A DNA stretch of 21,735 nt from Hungatella sp. UBA3048 (GCA_002367105.1 DFCS01000003.1:86637-108371); one strand, 5' to 3'; shown: positions 1 to 7,708, counted from the stretch's first letter. Notes: generated from the letters alone by a model not told the origin. Program-made: numbers and translations.

Positions 1-794
1 CAGCCACAGCAGTTGCAGATTGCCGCTGATTCACCGAGTCCGTCGGTATGGGGCATTTCATGCATCAGACCATTATTTTCAGCAAATTTAATAATTTCTT
101 TTGCTTCTTCCCTTGATATCTGGCGGCCTCTGCCTGTTCTTATATAATATTCGGCACCTTCGCCCATCTGAATGCAAATGTCTTTTTCCAGATGGCCGCA
201 GCCCTCATCCAGTACTCGGCGTGACTGGCGGCAGGAGCAGTCAGATACCGTGAACGTATCATATTTATCCAGGTAATAAGAGAGACGTTCCCAGGGTTTT
301 GTACCGGGGATATCCCTTATGGCCTCTTCGACTGGAATGACACGCATCATTGCCATGCCTTGAGGGAATTTTGCTGCCATAGGCGCAAGACGCAGTCTGG
401 TATATTCTTCAAAGGCTTTACCGATTTCAGGATGTTCGTTAAGCTGCTCACGGTTATTTACCATCATTTCTAACATACCGGGAGCAAATATATTTACAAA
501 AAACCGTTCTTTATGATCCTCCTTATCCTTCCATACTTTTGCGACACCTGTGTAGGCCAGCTGCTCTAAGAGGGCCTTTGTCTCTTTTTTACTCTTACCG
601 GAGCGCTTGGCGATATACTCGAAGGTCCGGGGTTTACGCAGCCCGATAATCATAGCAATATCAGCCATGTCATCTGTTACAACACAGTTCAGAGCATAGT
701 ATTCGGGAGAATTTTCATCGATTTTGTTCATGGCTCCGGCAATACCGCCTACCATCTTCGCCAGTCTTACTATTTTAGGTCTTAATTCACTCAT
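1..794 (-). CDS. Fe-S oxidoreductase, N-terminal part (cut by left edge)
   Basis: Start at ATG 794 after an AAAGGA-type ribosome site; the frame stays open to the window edge, giving 264 residues with no stop. Residues about 35-100 read as a helix-rich, winged-helix-like region. Residues 180-264 carry a dense cysteine pattern: C186, C188, C199, C207, then C260, C262 and C263, as expected for Fe-S cluster ligands. This arrangement resembles the N-terminal part of large clostridial proteins annotated as 4Fe-4S/FAD-dependent pyridine nucleotide-disulfide oxidoreductases; the flavin domain would lie beyond the edge and is not seen. It follows hypB on the same strand with a 70-base gap, so co-transcription from the hypB promoter is likely. 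The Fe-S reading is from the cysteines; the oxidoreductase name is from recalled family resemblance and is less sure. Confidence 0.7.
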   Translation of the reverse strand, partial: MSELRPKIVRLAKMVGGIAGAMNKIDENSPEYYALNCVVTDDMADIAMIIGLRKPRTFEYIAKRSGKSKKETKALLEQLAYTGVAKVWKDKEDHKERFFVNIFAPGMLEMMVNNREQLNEHPEIGKAFEEYTRLRLAPMAAKFPQGMAMMRVIPVEEAIRDIPGTKPWERLSYYLDKYDTFTVSDCSCRQSRRVLDEGCGHLEKDICIQMGEGAEYYIRTGRGRQISREEAKEIIKFAENNGLMHEMPHTDGLGESAAICNCCG

Positions 795-864
795 AATTTC
801 CTTTCCCGCACTTGTTTGCGCATTTGAAGCTTATGAATACCTTTTTATGATAGTTATGCTTTCG

Positions 865-1533
865 TTATTCACACCAGGATTTTACTGCATTGCTTAACCA
901 GTCGGTCCATTCCTTTATCCCTTCATCTTTTAAAGCACTGATGGGTATGATCATAGCGTTGGGATTACGAAGCCTGATATTAGCTTTGCATTTTTCCATA
1001 TCAAAATTAAAATACGGCATTACATCCATCTTGTTGATCAGTATCACATCGCAAATAGAAAACATCAGCGGATATTTAAGCGGTTTGTCGTCCCCTTCCG
1101 GCACGGAGAGGATCATAGCATTTTTTACTGCACCGGTATCAAATTCAGCAGGACAGACCAGGTTGCCCACATTTTCTAATATTACAAGGTCAAGACCTTC
1201 TGTATCAAGACCCTCTAATCCCTGGCGGGTCATTTCCGCATCCAGATGGCACATACCACCGGTATGTAACTGGATAGCCTTTACACCAGTTTCCTGAATG
1301 GTACGGGCATCCACATCGGAATCAATATCCGCTTCCATAACCCCAATATTAAGGTCCTTCTTCAGGGCATGAATCGTACGGGTTAAAGTCGTGGTCTTAC
1401 CGGCACCGGGACTGGACATCAGATTAAGAAGAAAGACCTTCTTATCCTTTAATTCTTCACGAAGCTTTCCGGCTTGTATGTTGTTGTCAGCAAAGACACT
1501 TGTTTTTATCTCAAGAACTTTAAAATCTTCCAT
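865..1533 (-). CDS. hypB: Hydrogenase/nickel-enzyme maturation GTPase HypB
   Basis: 222 residues. HypB is a cytoplasmic GTPase that helps insert nickel into [NiFe] hydrogenase and related sites, normally with HypA. Visible: P-loop SPGAGKTT (41-48), the ADIDSDVDA stretch (68-76), metal-site C95-H96 in GGMCHLDA, C127 in NVGNLVCPA, guanine-specificity NKMD (167-170) and ISAL (198-201). There is no His-rich N-terminal nickel-storage tail. The ATG at 1533 is chosen because AAAGGAG sits just upstream; an in-frame start 17 codons earlier (1584) adds only a basic tail and has no such site. A strong promoter lies at 1702-1730, giving a leader of about 160 bases that contains a probable GntR operator. 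No hypA or hydrogenase gene is visible; the next gene downstream is the Fe-S oxidoreductase. Confidence 0.95.
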   Translation of the reverse strand: MEDFKVLEIKTSVFADNNIQAGKLREELKDKKVFLLNLMSSPGAGKTTTLTRTIHALKKDLNIGVMEADIDSDVDARTIQETGVKAIQLHTGGMCHLDAEMTRQGLEGLDTEGLDLVILENVGNLVCPAEFDTGAVKNAMILSVPEGDDKPLKYPLMFSICDVILINKMDVMPYFNFDMEKCKANIRLRNPNAMIIPISALKDEGIKEWTDWLSNAVKSWCE

Positions 1534-1654
1534 GTGTCGGGCTCCTTTCTTTACATTCTCTTTTTTTGTTCTGTTGGCTTTCAATCACCTTTTCGTGTTT
1601 TCCTTTTTTTAGAGGTCTTTCAGCCGTCGGAAAACAGGAATATTTTCCTAAGTG

Positions 1655-1671
1655 TTCTGGTTCAGCCAGAT
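1655..1671. promoter_or_regulatory. Probable GntR operator in the hypB leader
   Basis: TTCTGG-TTCAG-CCAGAT, an inverted repeat matching 5 of 6 arm positions. It is nearly the same as the perfect repeat at 1809-1825 in front of the divergent gntR gene. It lies roughly 25-40 bases downstream of the predicted hypB transcription start, where a bound repressor would block elongation or promoter escape. Binding is inferred, not shown. Confidence 0.5.
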
Positions 1672-1701
1672 GAATCATTTAGTTTATTTTTTAACAATAT
1701 T

Positions 1702-1730
1702 ATTATAAAATATTCTATGGAAACTGGCAA
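1702..1730 (-). promoter_or_regulatory. Sigma-A-type promoter for hypB
   Basis: On the minus strand: TTGCCA (1725-1730), 17-base spacer, TATAAT (1702-1707). A perfect -10 and ideal spacing make this the best candidate for the hypB transcript. Confidence 0.65.
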
Positions 1731-1769
1731 TATTGTAAAAAAATATTGTCATTATTACTTATTTATTTG

Positions 1770-1797
1770 TTGAATTTTTGTAAGAATGTATGATAAA
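1770..1797 (+). promoter_or_regulatory. Probable promoter for the GntR regulator
   Basis: TTGAAT (1770-1775), 16-base spacer, GATAAA (1792-1797), about 50 bases before the gntR start. The -10 is imperfect. The inverted repeat at 1809-1825 begins just after the expected transcription start. Confidence 0.4.
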
Positions 1798-1808
1798 ATG
1801 GTATTGAT

Positions 1809-1825
1809 TTCTGGTATGGCCAGAA
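1809..1825. promoter_or_regulatory. Probable GntR autoregulatory operator
   Basis: Perfect inverted repeat TTCTGG-TATGG-CCAGAA, placed between the predicted gntR promoter and its start codon. The same arms recur in the hypB leader at 1655-1671, which supports a real protein-binding site rather than chance. FCD-type GntR proteins bind short dyads of this size as dimers. Confidence 0.55.
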
Positions 1826-1846
1826 CCAGAACAAGGGGGGGAAAAG

Positions 1847-2548
1847 ATGGAATTTCAGAAACTTAGCGCTTTGAGCTTAAAAGAAATGTTTATTTGTCAG
1901 ATTCGTGACATGATTTTATCAGGGCATATTCCGGTTGGAAGCAAATTACCTCCTGAAAGGGAGATTGCAAGGCAGATGCAGGTTAGCCGTGCAGTGGTTA
2001 ACAGTGGGTTCGCAGAGCTTGAAAAACAGGGTTTTTTGGAAGTGCATCCAAGGCAGGGAGTATTTGTAGCTGATTACGGCAAGAACGGAAATATCAATAC
2101 CTTAAATGCCATTATGGAATATCACGGAGATAAACTTGGGCAAGCAGAAATTTACTCAATACTTGAAGTACGCCGGGCATTGGAACATCTGGCAACGGAT
2201 TCGATTATAAAGAATTCAAAGAATGAGGATATTCTTGGATTGGAAGGATTATTAGAGGAAGTTGCAGATGCAGCTTCGATTGATGAAACGGTCTCAGCCA
2301 CTTTTTCTTTTCATCACAGGCTTTCTGTTATCAGCGGAAACAGTATAATACCTTTAATTTACATATCCTTTAAACCTGTTGTAACACAGCTTTGGAAGCG
2401 CTTTTGTCTGCGCTACGGGAAAGAGGCACTGTACGATAGCGTACTTTGTTTATATAAATGCCTCAAGGAACGTGATGCAGAGGCGGCAAGAAGATGTACC
2501 GATAAACAGCTTGATGAGGCCTTGGAAGGCGGGCATCAGATATATTGA
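1847..2548 (+). CDS. GntR/FadR-family (FCD) transcriptional regulator
   Basis: 233 residues, ATG start after a G-rich ribosome site (AAGGGGGGG). Residues 8-76 form a GntR winged helix: SKLPPEREIARQMQVSRAVV followed by the wing LEVHPRQGVFV. Residues about 100-230 fit the all-helical FCD ligand domain, with the typical EVRRALE (107-113) and FHHRLSVISGN (155-165) signatures. FCD regulators usually bind a small organic acid, often through a metal held by an Asp and three His. The C-terminal helix here reads CTDKQL (217-222) where a His is usual, so the metal site may be altered. It is divergent from hypB and shares an operator-like repeat with it, so repression of hypB plus autoregulation is the likely role. 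The ligand is unknown. Confidence 0.88.
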   Translation: MEFQKLSALSLKEMFICQIRDMILSGHIPVGSKLPPEREIARQMQVSRAVVNSGFAELEKQGFLEVHPRQGVFVADYGKNGNINTLNAIMEYHGDKLGQAEIYSILEVRRALEHLATDSIIKNSKNEDILGLEGLLEEVADAASIDETVSATFSFHHRLSVISGNSIIPLIYISFKPVVTQLWKRFCLRYGKEALYDSVLCLYKCLKERDAEAARRCTDKQLDEALEGGHQIY

Positions 2549-2600
2549 GTAAATACAATAAGAGGGTTAGCATGCCTAAGTGTCCCGTCCCTATCAATTA

Positions 2601-2631
2601 AAGCGGCAATGGTTTTTGTCCATTGCCGCTT
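2601..2631. terminator. Bidirectional hairpin between convergent genes
   Basis: A perfect 12-bp stem (AAGCGGCAATGG, 2601-2612, with its complement 2620-2631) and a 7-base loop containing TTTTT. It lies between the ends of gntR and the module A arabinofuranosidase gene. Neither flank has a clear T-run, so it may rely on Rho or act as a 3' end stabiliser. Confidence 0.65.
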
Positions 2632-2657
2632 CGATTGCATGTATCCGATCAGCTACT

Positions 2658-4172
2658 TCAAATCCTTTTCAGCCGAATGACATTCCATGATGTCTTGCCA
2701 AGAATACTTATCAGGTTTTCCCCATTCATTTGAGATCTCTTTGTACTCACCGGTCTTACCATCTCTTCCCCTGCCGTATTGCACATCTTTAAATCTGCGT
2801 GTTCCAGCACAATATGTTCCAAAAGCTGATATTCCCCCATACCTCTCATATCGGTAAGAAGTTCAATATCCTGACAGATGTTTCGGTTTACAGCAAAAAT
2901 CGTCAATTCTTCCTTTTCTTCATTCATGACTGCCACACATTCAATGTCAGTTACATCTTCATGCGTTTTCGTATCATGCCGCGGCGAACTTAAAATTGGT
3001 TTCAAAACAATTCCCCTGCCATATTTCGAAGCATGCATAAACGGATAAAAGATCGTCTGCTTCCAGGCTCTCCCACCACCTCTTTCGGTCATAACAGGCG
3101 CAATCACATTCACCAATTGTGCCAGACAAGCTATTTTCACTCTGTCGGCATGCTTAAGCAGGACAATCAGCATCAGGCCTACCAAAAGAGCATCCTCAAA
3201 TGTGTAGATATCCTCCAAAAGTGACGGGGCAATCTGCCACGGTTGATTTTTCGTTGTATCTTTATCCGCTTCATTGGAATGGAACCAGACATTCCATTCA
3301 TCAAAACTGATATTCATGGTTTTACTGCTTCTCTTTTTAGCTTTTATATAATCACAAGTTGCAGTTACCGAACGGATAAACCGCTCCATATCATCGGATT
3401 TAGCCAGAAAATCTTCCGTATCGTTAATATCGTTTCCATAGTATTGATGCATGGAAATATACTCAACATGATCATAGGTATACCCCAATATCTTTGCTTC
3501 CCATTCCGGAAATGTAGGCATTTCCAAAAAAGAGCTTCCGCATGCTACCAGCTCGATCGCCGGATCGATAAGTTTCATAGCTTTTGCTGTTTCTTCCGCC
3601 ACCCGGCCGTACTCATCCATCGTCTTATGACCAATCTGCCATGGGCCGTCCATTTCATTGCCCAAACACCACAGCTTAACCTTATGCGGTTCTTTTACAC
3701 CATGTGCAATCCTCATATCGCTGTATCTTGTTCCTGACGGATGATTGCAGTACTCCAATAGATTACACGCATCAGCAAGTCCCCTTGTGCCCAGGTTCAC
3801 TGCCATCATCATCTCTGATTTCGCTTTCTTTGTCCATTTAGCGAACTCATTTACACCAATTTCATTGGTCTCCAGACTTCTCCAGGCCAGATCCAGACGT
3901 TTGGGCCTTTCTTTCACCGGTCCCACACTGTCTTCCCAAAAAAAGTTGGATACATAGTTTCCTCCCGGATAGCGCACCACCGGAACATTTAAATCCCTTA
4001 CCATATTTAAAACATCTTCCCGAAATCCATCCTCATCTGATAATGCATGGCCCGGCTGATAAATACCATCATAAACAGCTCTGCCAAGATGCTCTATAAA
4101 TGATCCGAAAATCCTCTTATCCACTTCAGAAACCTGATATCCTTTTTCAATCAGCATTTTTGCCTGCTTCAT
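2658..4172 (-). CDS. abfA: GH51 alpha-L-arabinofuranosidase (module A)
   Basis: 504 residues, the usual length for GH51 enzymes. It removes terminal alpha-L-arabinofuranosyl groups from arabinan or arabinoxylan oligosaccharides by a retaining mechanism. The acid/base Glu is E173 in CLGNEMDGPW and the nucleophile is E292 in ISFDEWNVW; both fit the spacing known for characterised GH51 enzymes. The N-terminal IFGSFIEHLGRAVYDGIY and RYPGGNY stretches are family hallmarks. There is no signal peptide, so it acts in the cytoplasm. The ATG at 4172 is chosen because GGAGG stands 10 bases upstream; a TTG at 4196 has no ribosome site. It is the last gene of the module A operon, 30 bases after the second permease. 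A close paralogue lies at 8843-10348. Confidence 0.95.
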   Translation of the reverse strand: MKQAKMLIEKGYQVSEVDKRIFGSFIEHLGRAVYDGIYQPGHALSDEDGFREDVLNMVRDLNVPVVRYPGGNYVSNFFWEDSVGPVKERPKRLDLAWRSLETNEIGVNEFAKWTKKAKSEMMMAVNLGTRGLADACNLLEYCNHPSGTRYSDMRIAHGVKEPHKVKLWCLGNEMDGPWQIGHKTMDEYGRVAEETAKAMKLIDPAIELVACGSSFLEMPTFPEWEAKILGYTYDHVEYISMHQYYGNDINDTEDFLAKSDDMERFIRSVTATCDYIKAKKRSSKTMNISFDEWNVWFHSNEADKDTTKNQPWQIAPSLLEDIYTFEDALLVGLMLIVLLKHADRVKIACLAQLVNVIAPVMTERGGGRAWKQTIFYPFMHASKYGRGIVLKPILSSPRHDTKTHEDVTDIECVAVMNEEKEELTIFAVNRNICQDIELLTDMRGMGEYQLLEHIVLEHADLKMCNTAGEEMVRPVSTKRSQMNGENLISILGKTSWNVIRLKRI

Positions 4173-4202
4173 ATTATATAGTCCTCCAAAATACAATATT
4201 TT

Positions 4203-5045
4203 TTATCCTTTCACACCGCCTGCGGTCATTCCTTCTACAAAATATGACTGAAAGCAGACAAATAAAATCAGTACCGGTATGATAGCAAAACACGAGCCTG
4301 CCACCAGAATGTCATAATTATTTCCATAGGGTGACATTAAGCTCTGCAAGCCTACCGGCAAAGTAATTTTATCAGCCGATCGTATCACAATCATAGGCCA
4401 AAGAAAATTATTCCAGCTCTGCATCCCCTGATAGATTCCCATCGCCGCAAAAGAAGGTTTCATCAATGGCAGCATGATTCTGAAAAAAATACCATATTCT
4501 GAACAACCATCCACCCGTGCGGAATCTACAAAATCCTTGGGAATACCGGTTAAATACTGCCTGAAAAAGAACACCAGCATAGGGATTACCATATAAGGAA
4601 GAATTACTCCCCACATGCTGTCCATTGCTCCGATCTTTATAGTCAGCCGGTACAATGGCAGCAGAATCACCTCTGTGGGAATCATCATAACCAGCAGCAC
4701 TGCCAGAAAAAGAATATTTTTCCCTTTAAAATTATACATCGCAAACCCATAGCCCACACATGCAGACAGAAAAAGTGCAAGAAAAACCTGTACAACCGTA
4801 ATCACCAGACTGTTTTTATACCAGGTAAAATAAGGATTTGCTGTGCTGAACAGATACCGGTAATTATCCAGATTTGCATAAGCCCAGTCAATGGAGAAAT
4901 TTAAACCATTTCTCATAAGATCCGAACCCGGACGCAGCGAAGAAACTGCCAGCAACAGAAGAGGCAATAACAAAAGAAATGCTGCAATCGAGAAAATTGC
5001 TACTAAAAGTACGGACTGAACCTTTTTCTTCCAACTGCTTTTCAT
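4203..5045 (-). CDS. CUT1 sugar ABC transporter permease, MalG type
   Basis: 280 residues with about six membrane segments, starting with a long hydrophobic helix near residues 10-33. The cytoplasmic EAA-type loop is visible (IPKDFVDSARVDGCSEY followed by IMLPLMKP), which docks the ATPase. The C-terminus FVEGMTAGGVKG is typical of MalG-like permeases. It pairs with the permease at 5049-5951; only 3 bases separate the genes, and its AAGGAGG ribosome site overlaps the end of the upstream gene, which suggests translational coupling. Substrate, inferred from the neighbouring GH51 enzyme, is an arabinose-containing oligosaccharide. No ATPase gene is present in the operon. Confidence 0.93.
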   Translation of the reverse strand: MKSSWKKKVQSVLLVAIFSIAAFLLLLPLLLLAVSSLRPGSDLMRNGLNFSIDWAYANLDNYRYLFSTANPYFTWYKNSLVITVVQVFLALFLSACVGYGFAMYNFKGKNILFLAVLLVMMIPTEVILLPLYRLTIKIGAMDSMWGVILPYMVIPMLVFFFRQYLTGIPKDFVDSARVDGCSEYGIFFRIMLPLMKPSFAAMGIYQGMQSWNNFLWPMIVIRSADKITLPVGLQSLMSPYGNNYDILVAGSCFAIIPVLILFVCFQSYFVEGMTAGGVKG

Positions 5046-5048
5046 CCT

Positions 5049-5951
5049 TTATTCCTCCTTTCCAAATGTGCCATTCATAAACAGCTGGATTATATTGACC
5101 CCCATTACAATCATCAGCAACACAACACCAATTGCACTGGCAATCCCTATATTATTCTGCTCAAGGCCCATGCGGTATAAGTATCCCACAATCGTTGTTG
5201 CAACATTGTTTGGTGTCTTATTTCCATTAAACAAAATATAAGATTCCGCAAACATTGCCATTCCGCCAAAGATTGATATGGTCAGAACATAAACGGTTGT
5301 CGGCTTAAGTAATGGTAATGTAATATATCTAAAACGCTGAAGAGAGTTTGCACCGTCAATATCGGAAGCTTCAAACAGGTCCTCAGGAATTTGCTGAAGT
5401 CCTGATAAATAATACATCATATTAACTCCCGTCCATCTCCATGTACATAATAAAAATAACGTAATCCATACTGTAACTGGATTACGCAGCCAGACCATAG
5501 GGTCTTTGCCAAAGAATCCGAGTACCTGGTTCATAAACGAGCCTTCCAATTCACCAAACATCAACCGGAATACTACTCCGGCAACCACAATGGAGGTCAG
5601 TGCCGGAACAAACATGATACTGCGAAAAAACGTCTTAAATTTCATCTGTCTGCTATTTAGCAGCACAGCCAGAAGCATTGGTATAAAAATCATGATTATA
5701 CAGGTAACAACCGTATAAAATGCGCTGTTCTTTAAGCATTTGATAAACACCGGATTCAAAAGGGTCTGATAATTTTTCACCCCCACAAAACTCGTCTCCC
5801 CACCCGAGATCTTCTGAAAGCTCATTGCCACCGTGCTGATCATGGGATACGCAAAGAACATCAAAAAAGTCAGGATAAACGGTGATACAAAAACATAGGG
5901 TGCTGCCTTTTGCGAATAGATAAAGCGTTTAATAAGACTTTTTTTCTTCAT
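5049..5951 (-). CDS. CUT1 sugar ABC transporter permease, MalF type
   Basis: 300 residues with about six membrane helices. The N-terminal YVFVSPFILTFLMFFAYPM helix and the EAA loop (IPEDLFEASDIDGANSLQRF, then ITLPLLKPT) are standard for the first permease of CUT1 importers. The ATG at 5951 has an AGGAAGAG ribosome site. It follows the binding-protein gene after a 76-base gap that contains a hairpin (5983-6018), and forms the membrane channel with the permease at 4203-5045. Confidence 0.93.
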   Translation of the reverse strand: MKKKSLIKRFIYSQKAAPYVFVSPFILTFLMFFAYPMISTVAMSFQKISGGETSFVGVKNYQTLLNPVFIKCLKNSAFYTVVTCIIMIFIPMLLAVLLNSRQMKFKTFFRSIMFVPALTSIVVAGVVFRLMFGELEGSFMNQVLGFFGKDPMVWLRNPVTVWITLFLLCTWRWTGVNMMYYLSGLQQIPEDLFEASDIDGANSLQRFRYITLPLLKPTTVYVLTISIFGGMAMFAESYILFNGNKTPNNVATTIVGYLYRMGLEQNNIGIASAIGVVLLMIVMGVNIIQLFMNGTFGKEE

Positions 5952-5982
5952 TTTTCTCTTCCTATTCTTTCAACCTTAAAGA

Positions 5983-6018
5983 TGTGAGAAGGTGTAACCG
6001 CAATTACACCTTTTCACA
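5983..6018 (-). terminator. Intercistronic hairpin after the module A binding-protein gene
   Basis: Stem arms 5983-5997 and 6004-6018 pair over 15 positions with one mismatch; the loop is CCGCAA. It sits between the stop of the binding-protein gene (6028) and the start of the first permease (5951). No strong T-run follows in the minus direction, so partial termination or protection of the upstream mRNA from 3' decay is more likely than full termination. Confidence 0.55.
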
Positions 6019-6027
6019 ATGTGCTTT

Positions 6028-7428
6028 TTATTCATCGTAAATTACAGAATCCTGCTCATTTTTCAGCAATTCCGCAGCATCTTTATCTTTTGCAGTCTCA
6101 AATGCATTTTGATAAGTTGTGGAAACCAAAACACTATAGCATGCAGAATAGCTTCCCGCTATACTTGGAGCAGTCAGATCAGTCCCATTCTTTAACAAGA
6201 TATCAAATGGATTGGTCTTAAAATACTTTATGAACTTATTTTCCGGATCCTGGGTGATTTTGGTATCCTTCCATATCTCTGTCCGGATAGGATCGAATCC
6301 CAGTTTCTGCCACTCATATATATTTCCTTCTCTGGAAAGTTTGGCAAATGCCAGAAATTCTTTTGCAAGCTCTTCATTTTTCGTATATTTTATTACTGAT
6401 GTTCCGGTTCCGCCCTGCAATACTTCTCTGGTGTCTCCTTGTTTCCACACAGGTATTTCATAGATACCAATCTTTCCATCTAAATCCTTACAGTAGTCAG
6501 TAAATCTGCCCATATACCATAGCGGCATCATGACTGAGGCAACCTTTCCGCCATTTAAGTGACCAAACCATTCTTCAGAATGGTAGCCGCCGCCCGGAGC
6601 AACTTCGCAAATTCCTTCATCCATCATGCTTCTGATAAATTCAATTACCTCTGCATGTTCTTTGGTTGCAAGATTTGGTTTACCTGCTTCATCAACATAC
6701 TGTACCCCCTTCTCAAGCAGCATCATCTGGGGCAGGAAAAGATCAGATGTTTCCACCGCGCACATGTACTTTCCGGTTTTTTCAAGAACGGTCTTCCCGG
6801 CCTTTACATAGTCATCCCAGGTTACAATTGTCGCCGGATCAATTCCTGCTTCCTTCATAATATCCATATTGTAATATGCTACTGATGCGCCAAGATGGAA
6901 ATCTATGCCATAATAATTTCCCTTCTGATCCCCATACATTTCAATACGGGACATAACAACATCATTTTTATAGGGTTCTACAACATCGTTAATGGGCAAT
7001 AAATAATTATCCTTTAAATACGATGCATAAAAACCAATCTCAATATCTGCAATATCCGGTGTGCCTTCACCTGACTGGCATGCTACAAGGAGCTTATTCT
7101 GAATAGAACTGGAGTCTCCGGTTGTTACCGTTAAGTTAATCGGTTTGTCAGGATTGGCTTCATTCCATTTGTCCGCCATATCTGTGTAGAAACCCACATG
7201 CAACGCCTGAAACGTCCATAAAGACAAATCAGTTCCATCCTTAACAAATTTATTTTTTCCCACCGTACTACCATCTGCTGTCTGTTCTTTTGTCTGTTCT
7301 TTTGTCTGCTCCTGTCCTGCCGCCGTATTTCCGGCTGCCTCCTGCTTTGCCCCCGTTTTCCCACAGCCTGCTGTTACTGAACAAACCATGGCGAAACACA
7401 ATAGCATACCTACCATTCTCTTTTTCAT
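6028..7428 (-). CDS. Lipoprotein sugar-binding protein of ABC importer (module A)
   Basis: 466 residues. The N-terminus has a basic start, a hydrophobic core and a lipobox ending VTAGC, so the mature protein is anchored by lipid on C22. A flexible linker follows, with a short KEQT repeat. The rest fits family 1 extracellular solute-binding proteins (LWTFQALHVGFYTDMADKWNEAN, later GKVASVMMPLWYMG). It captures the sugar outside the cell and delivers it to the permeases at 4203-5951. GGAGG precedes the ATG at 7428 and a strong promoter lies at 7504-7532. First gene of module A. Likely ligand, from context, is an arabino-oligosaccharide. Confidence 0.93.
   Translation of the reverse strand: MKKRMVGMLLCFAMVCSVTAGCGKTGAKQEAAGNTAAGQEQTKEQTKEQTADGSTVGKNKFVKDGTDLSLWTFQALHVGFYTDMADKWNEANPDKPINLTVTTGDSSSIQNKLLVACQSGEGTPDIADIEIGFYASYLKDNYLLPINDVVEPYKNDVVMSRIEMYGDQKGNYYGIDFHLGASVAYYNMDIMKEAGIDPATIVTWDDYVKAGKTVLEKTGKYMCAVETSDLFLPQMMLLEKGVQYVDEAGKPNLATKEHAEVIEFIRSMMDEGICEVAPGGGYHSEEWFGHLNGGKVASVMMPLWYMGRFTDYCKDLDGKIGIYEIPVWKQGDTREVLQGGTGTSVIKYTKNEELAKEFLAFAKLSREGNIYEWQKLGFDPIRTEIWKDTKITQDPENKFIKYFKTNPFDILLKNGTDLTAPSIAGSYSACYSVLVSTTYQNAFETAKDKDAAELLKNEQDSVIYDE
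7280..7303. repeat. Two tandem 12-base repeats in the binding-protein linker
   Basis: GTCTGTTCTTTT occurs twice head to tail (7280-7291, 7292-7303), with a degenerate third copy after it. On the coding strand it gives KEQT units in the linker just after the lipid-anchor region. Slippage would change linker length by whole 4-residue steps without breaking the frame. Confidence 0.8.
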
Positions 7429-7503
7429 TACAAATCCTCCTGTCTACTGTTTGATTTGCACTACATTTCGAGTTCTTTATGTATTTACGTTTAAGTTAAT
7501 TCA

Positions 7504-7532
7504 ATTATATTCCTTTTTGTATATTACGTCAA
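7504..7532 (-). promoter_or_regulatory. Strong sigma-A-type promoter for the module A operon
   Basis: Minus strand: TTGACG (7527-7532), 17-base spacer, TATAAT (7504-7509), giving a 5' leader of about 70 bases before the ATG at 7428. The -35 overlaps the palindrome TCAATTGA (7529-7536), so a repressor on that dyad could block it. Confidence 0.75.
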
Positions 7533-7610
7533 TTGAGTATGTATATATTACTGCAAATTCATTAACTATTCACATATTTTGGTTATACTGATTGTATAAA
7601 GATTCTAATG

Positions 7611-7626
7611 AATTAATATATTAATT
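7611..7626. promoter_or_regulatory. 16-bp AT-only palindrome, candidate operator
   Basis: AATTAATATATTAATT is a perfect palindrome in the middle of the divergent region. ArsR-type dimers commonly bind AT-rich dyads of about this size, so it could be the site for the regulator at 7801. The surrounding DNA is very AT-rich, so chance cannot be excluded. Confidence 0.3.
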
Positions 7627-7680
7627 AATTCACAGCATGGACGCATTGGCTCTGATTCAAAAGTAATTAAACTCTTATGA

Positions 7681-7708
7681 TTGTCCTCAATATATACATG
7701 GCTATAAA
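7681..7708 (+). promoter_or_regulatory. Possible promoter for the ArsR-type regulator
   Basis: TTGTCC (7681-7686), 16-base spacer, TATAAA (7703-7708). Other TATAAT-like hexamers at about 7715 and 7727 could serve instead, so the exact start is unclear. Confidence 0.35.

Noticed and set aside
890..1297. 135-codon plus-strand open frame
   Set aside because: Entirely antisense to hypB, whose motifs are complete.
1534..1584. Upstream start extending HypB by 17 residues
   Set aside because: The extension is basic and has no good ribosome site, whereas ATG 1533 has AAAGGAG at proper spacing.
1690..1750. Repeated AATATTG words that might be a CRISPR-like or iteron array
   Set aside because: Copies are short, irregularly spaced and in both orientations within AT-rich promoter DNA; no repeat-spacer pattern.
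1474..1773. 99-codon plus-strand frame reaching into the hypB/gntR gap
   Set aside because: Starts antisense within hypB, runs through the hypB promoter, and its peptide is low-complexity and hydrophobic without a ribosome site.
3243..3737. 164-codon plus-strand open frame
   Set aside because: It lies antisense inside the GH51 gene with its catalytic motifs intact, has no ribosome site of note and no recognisable domain.
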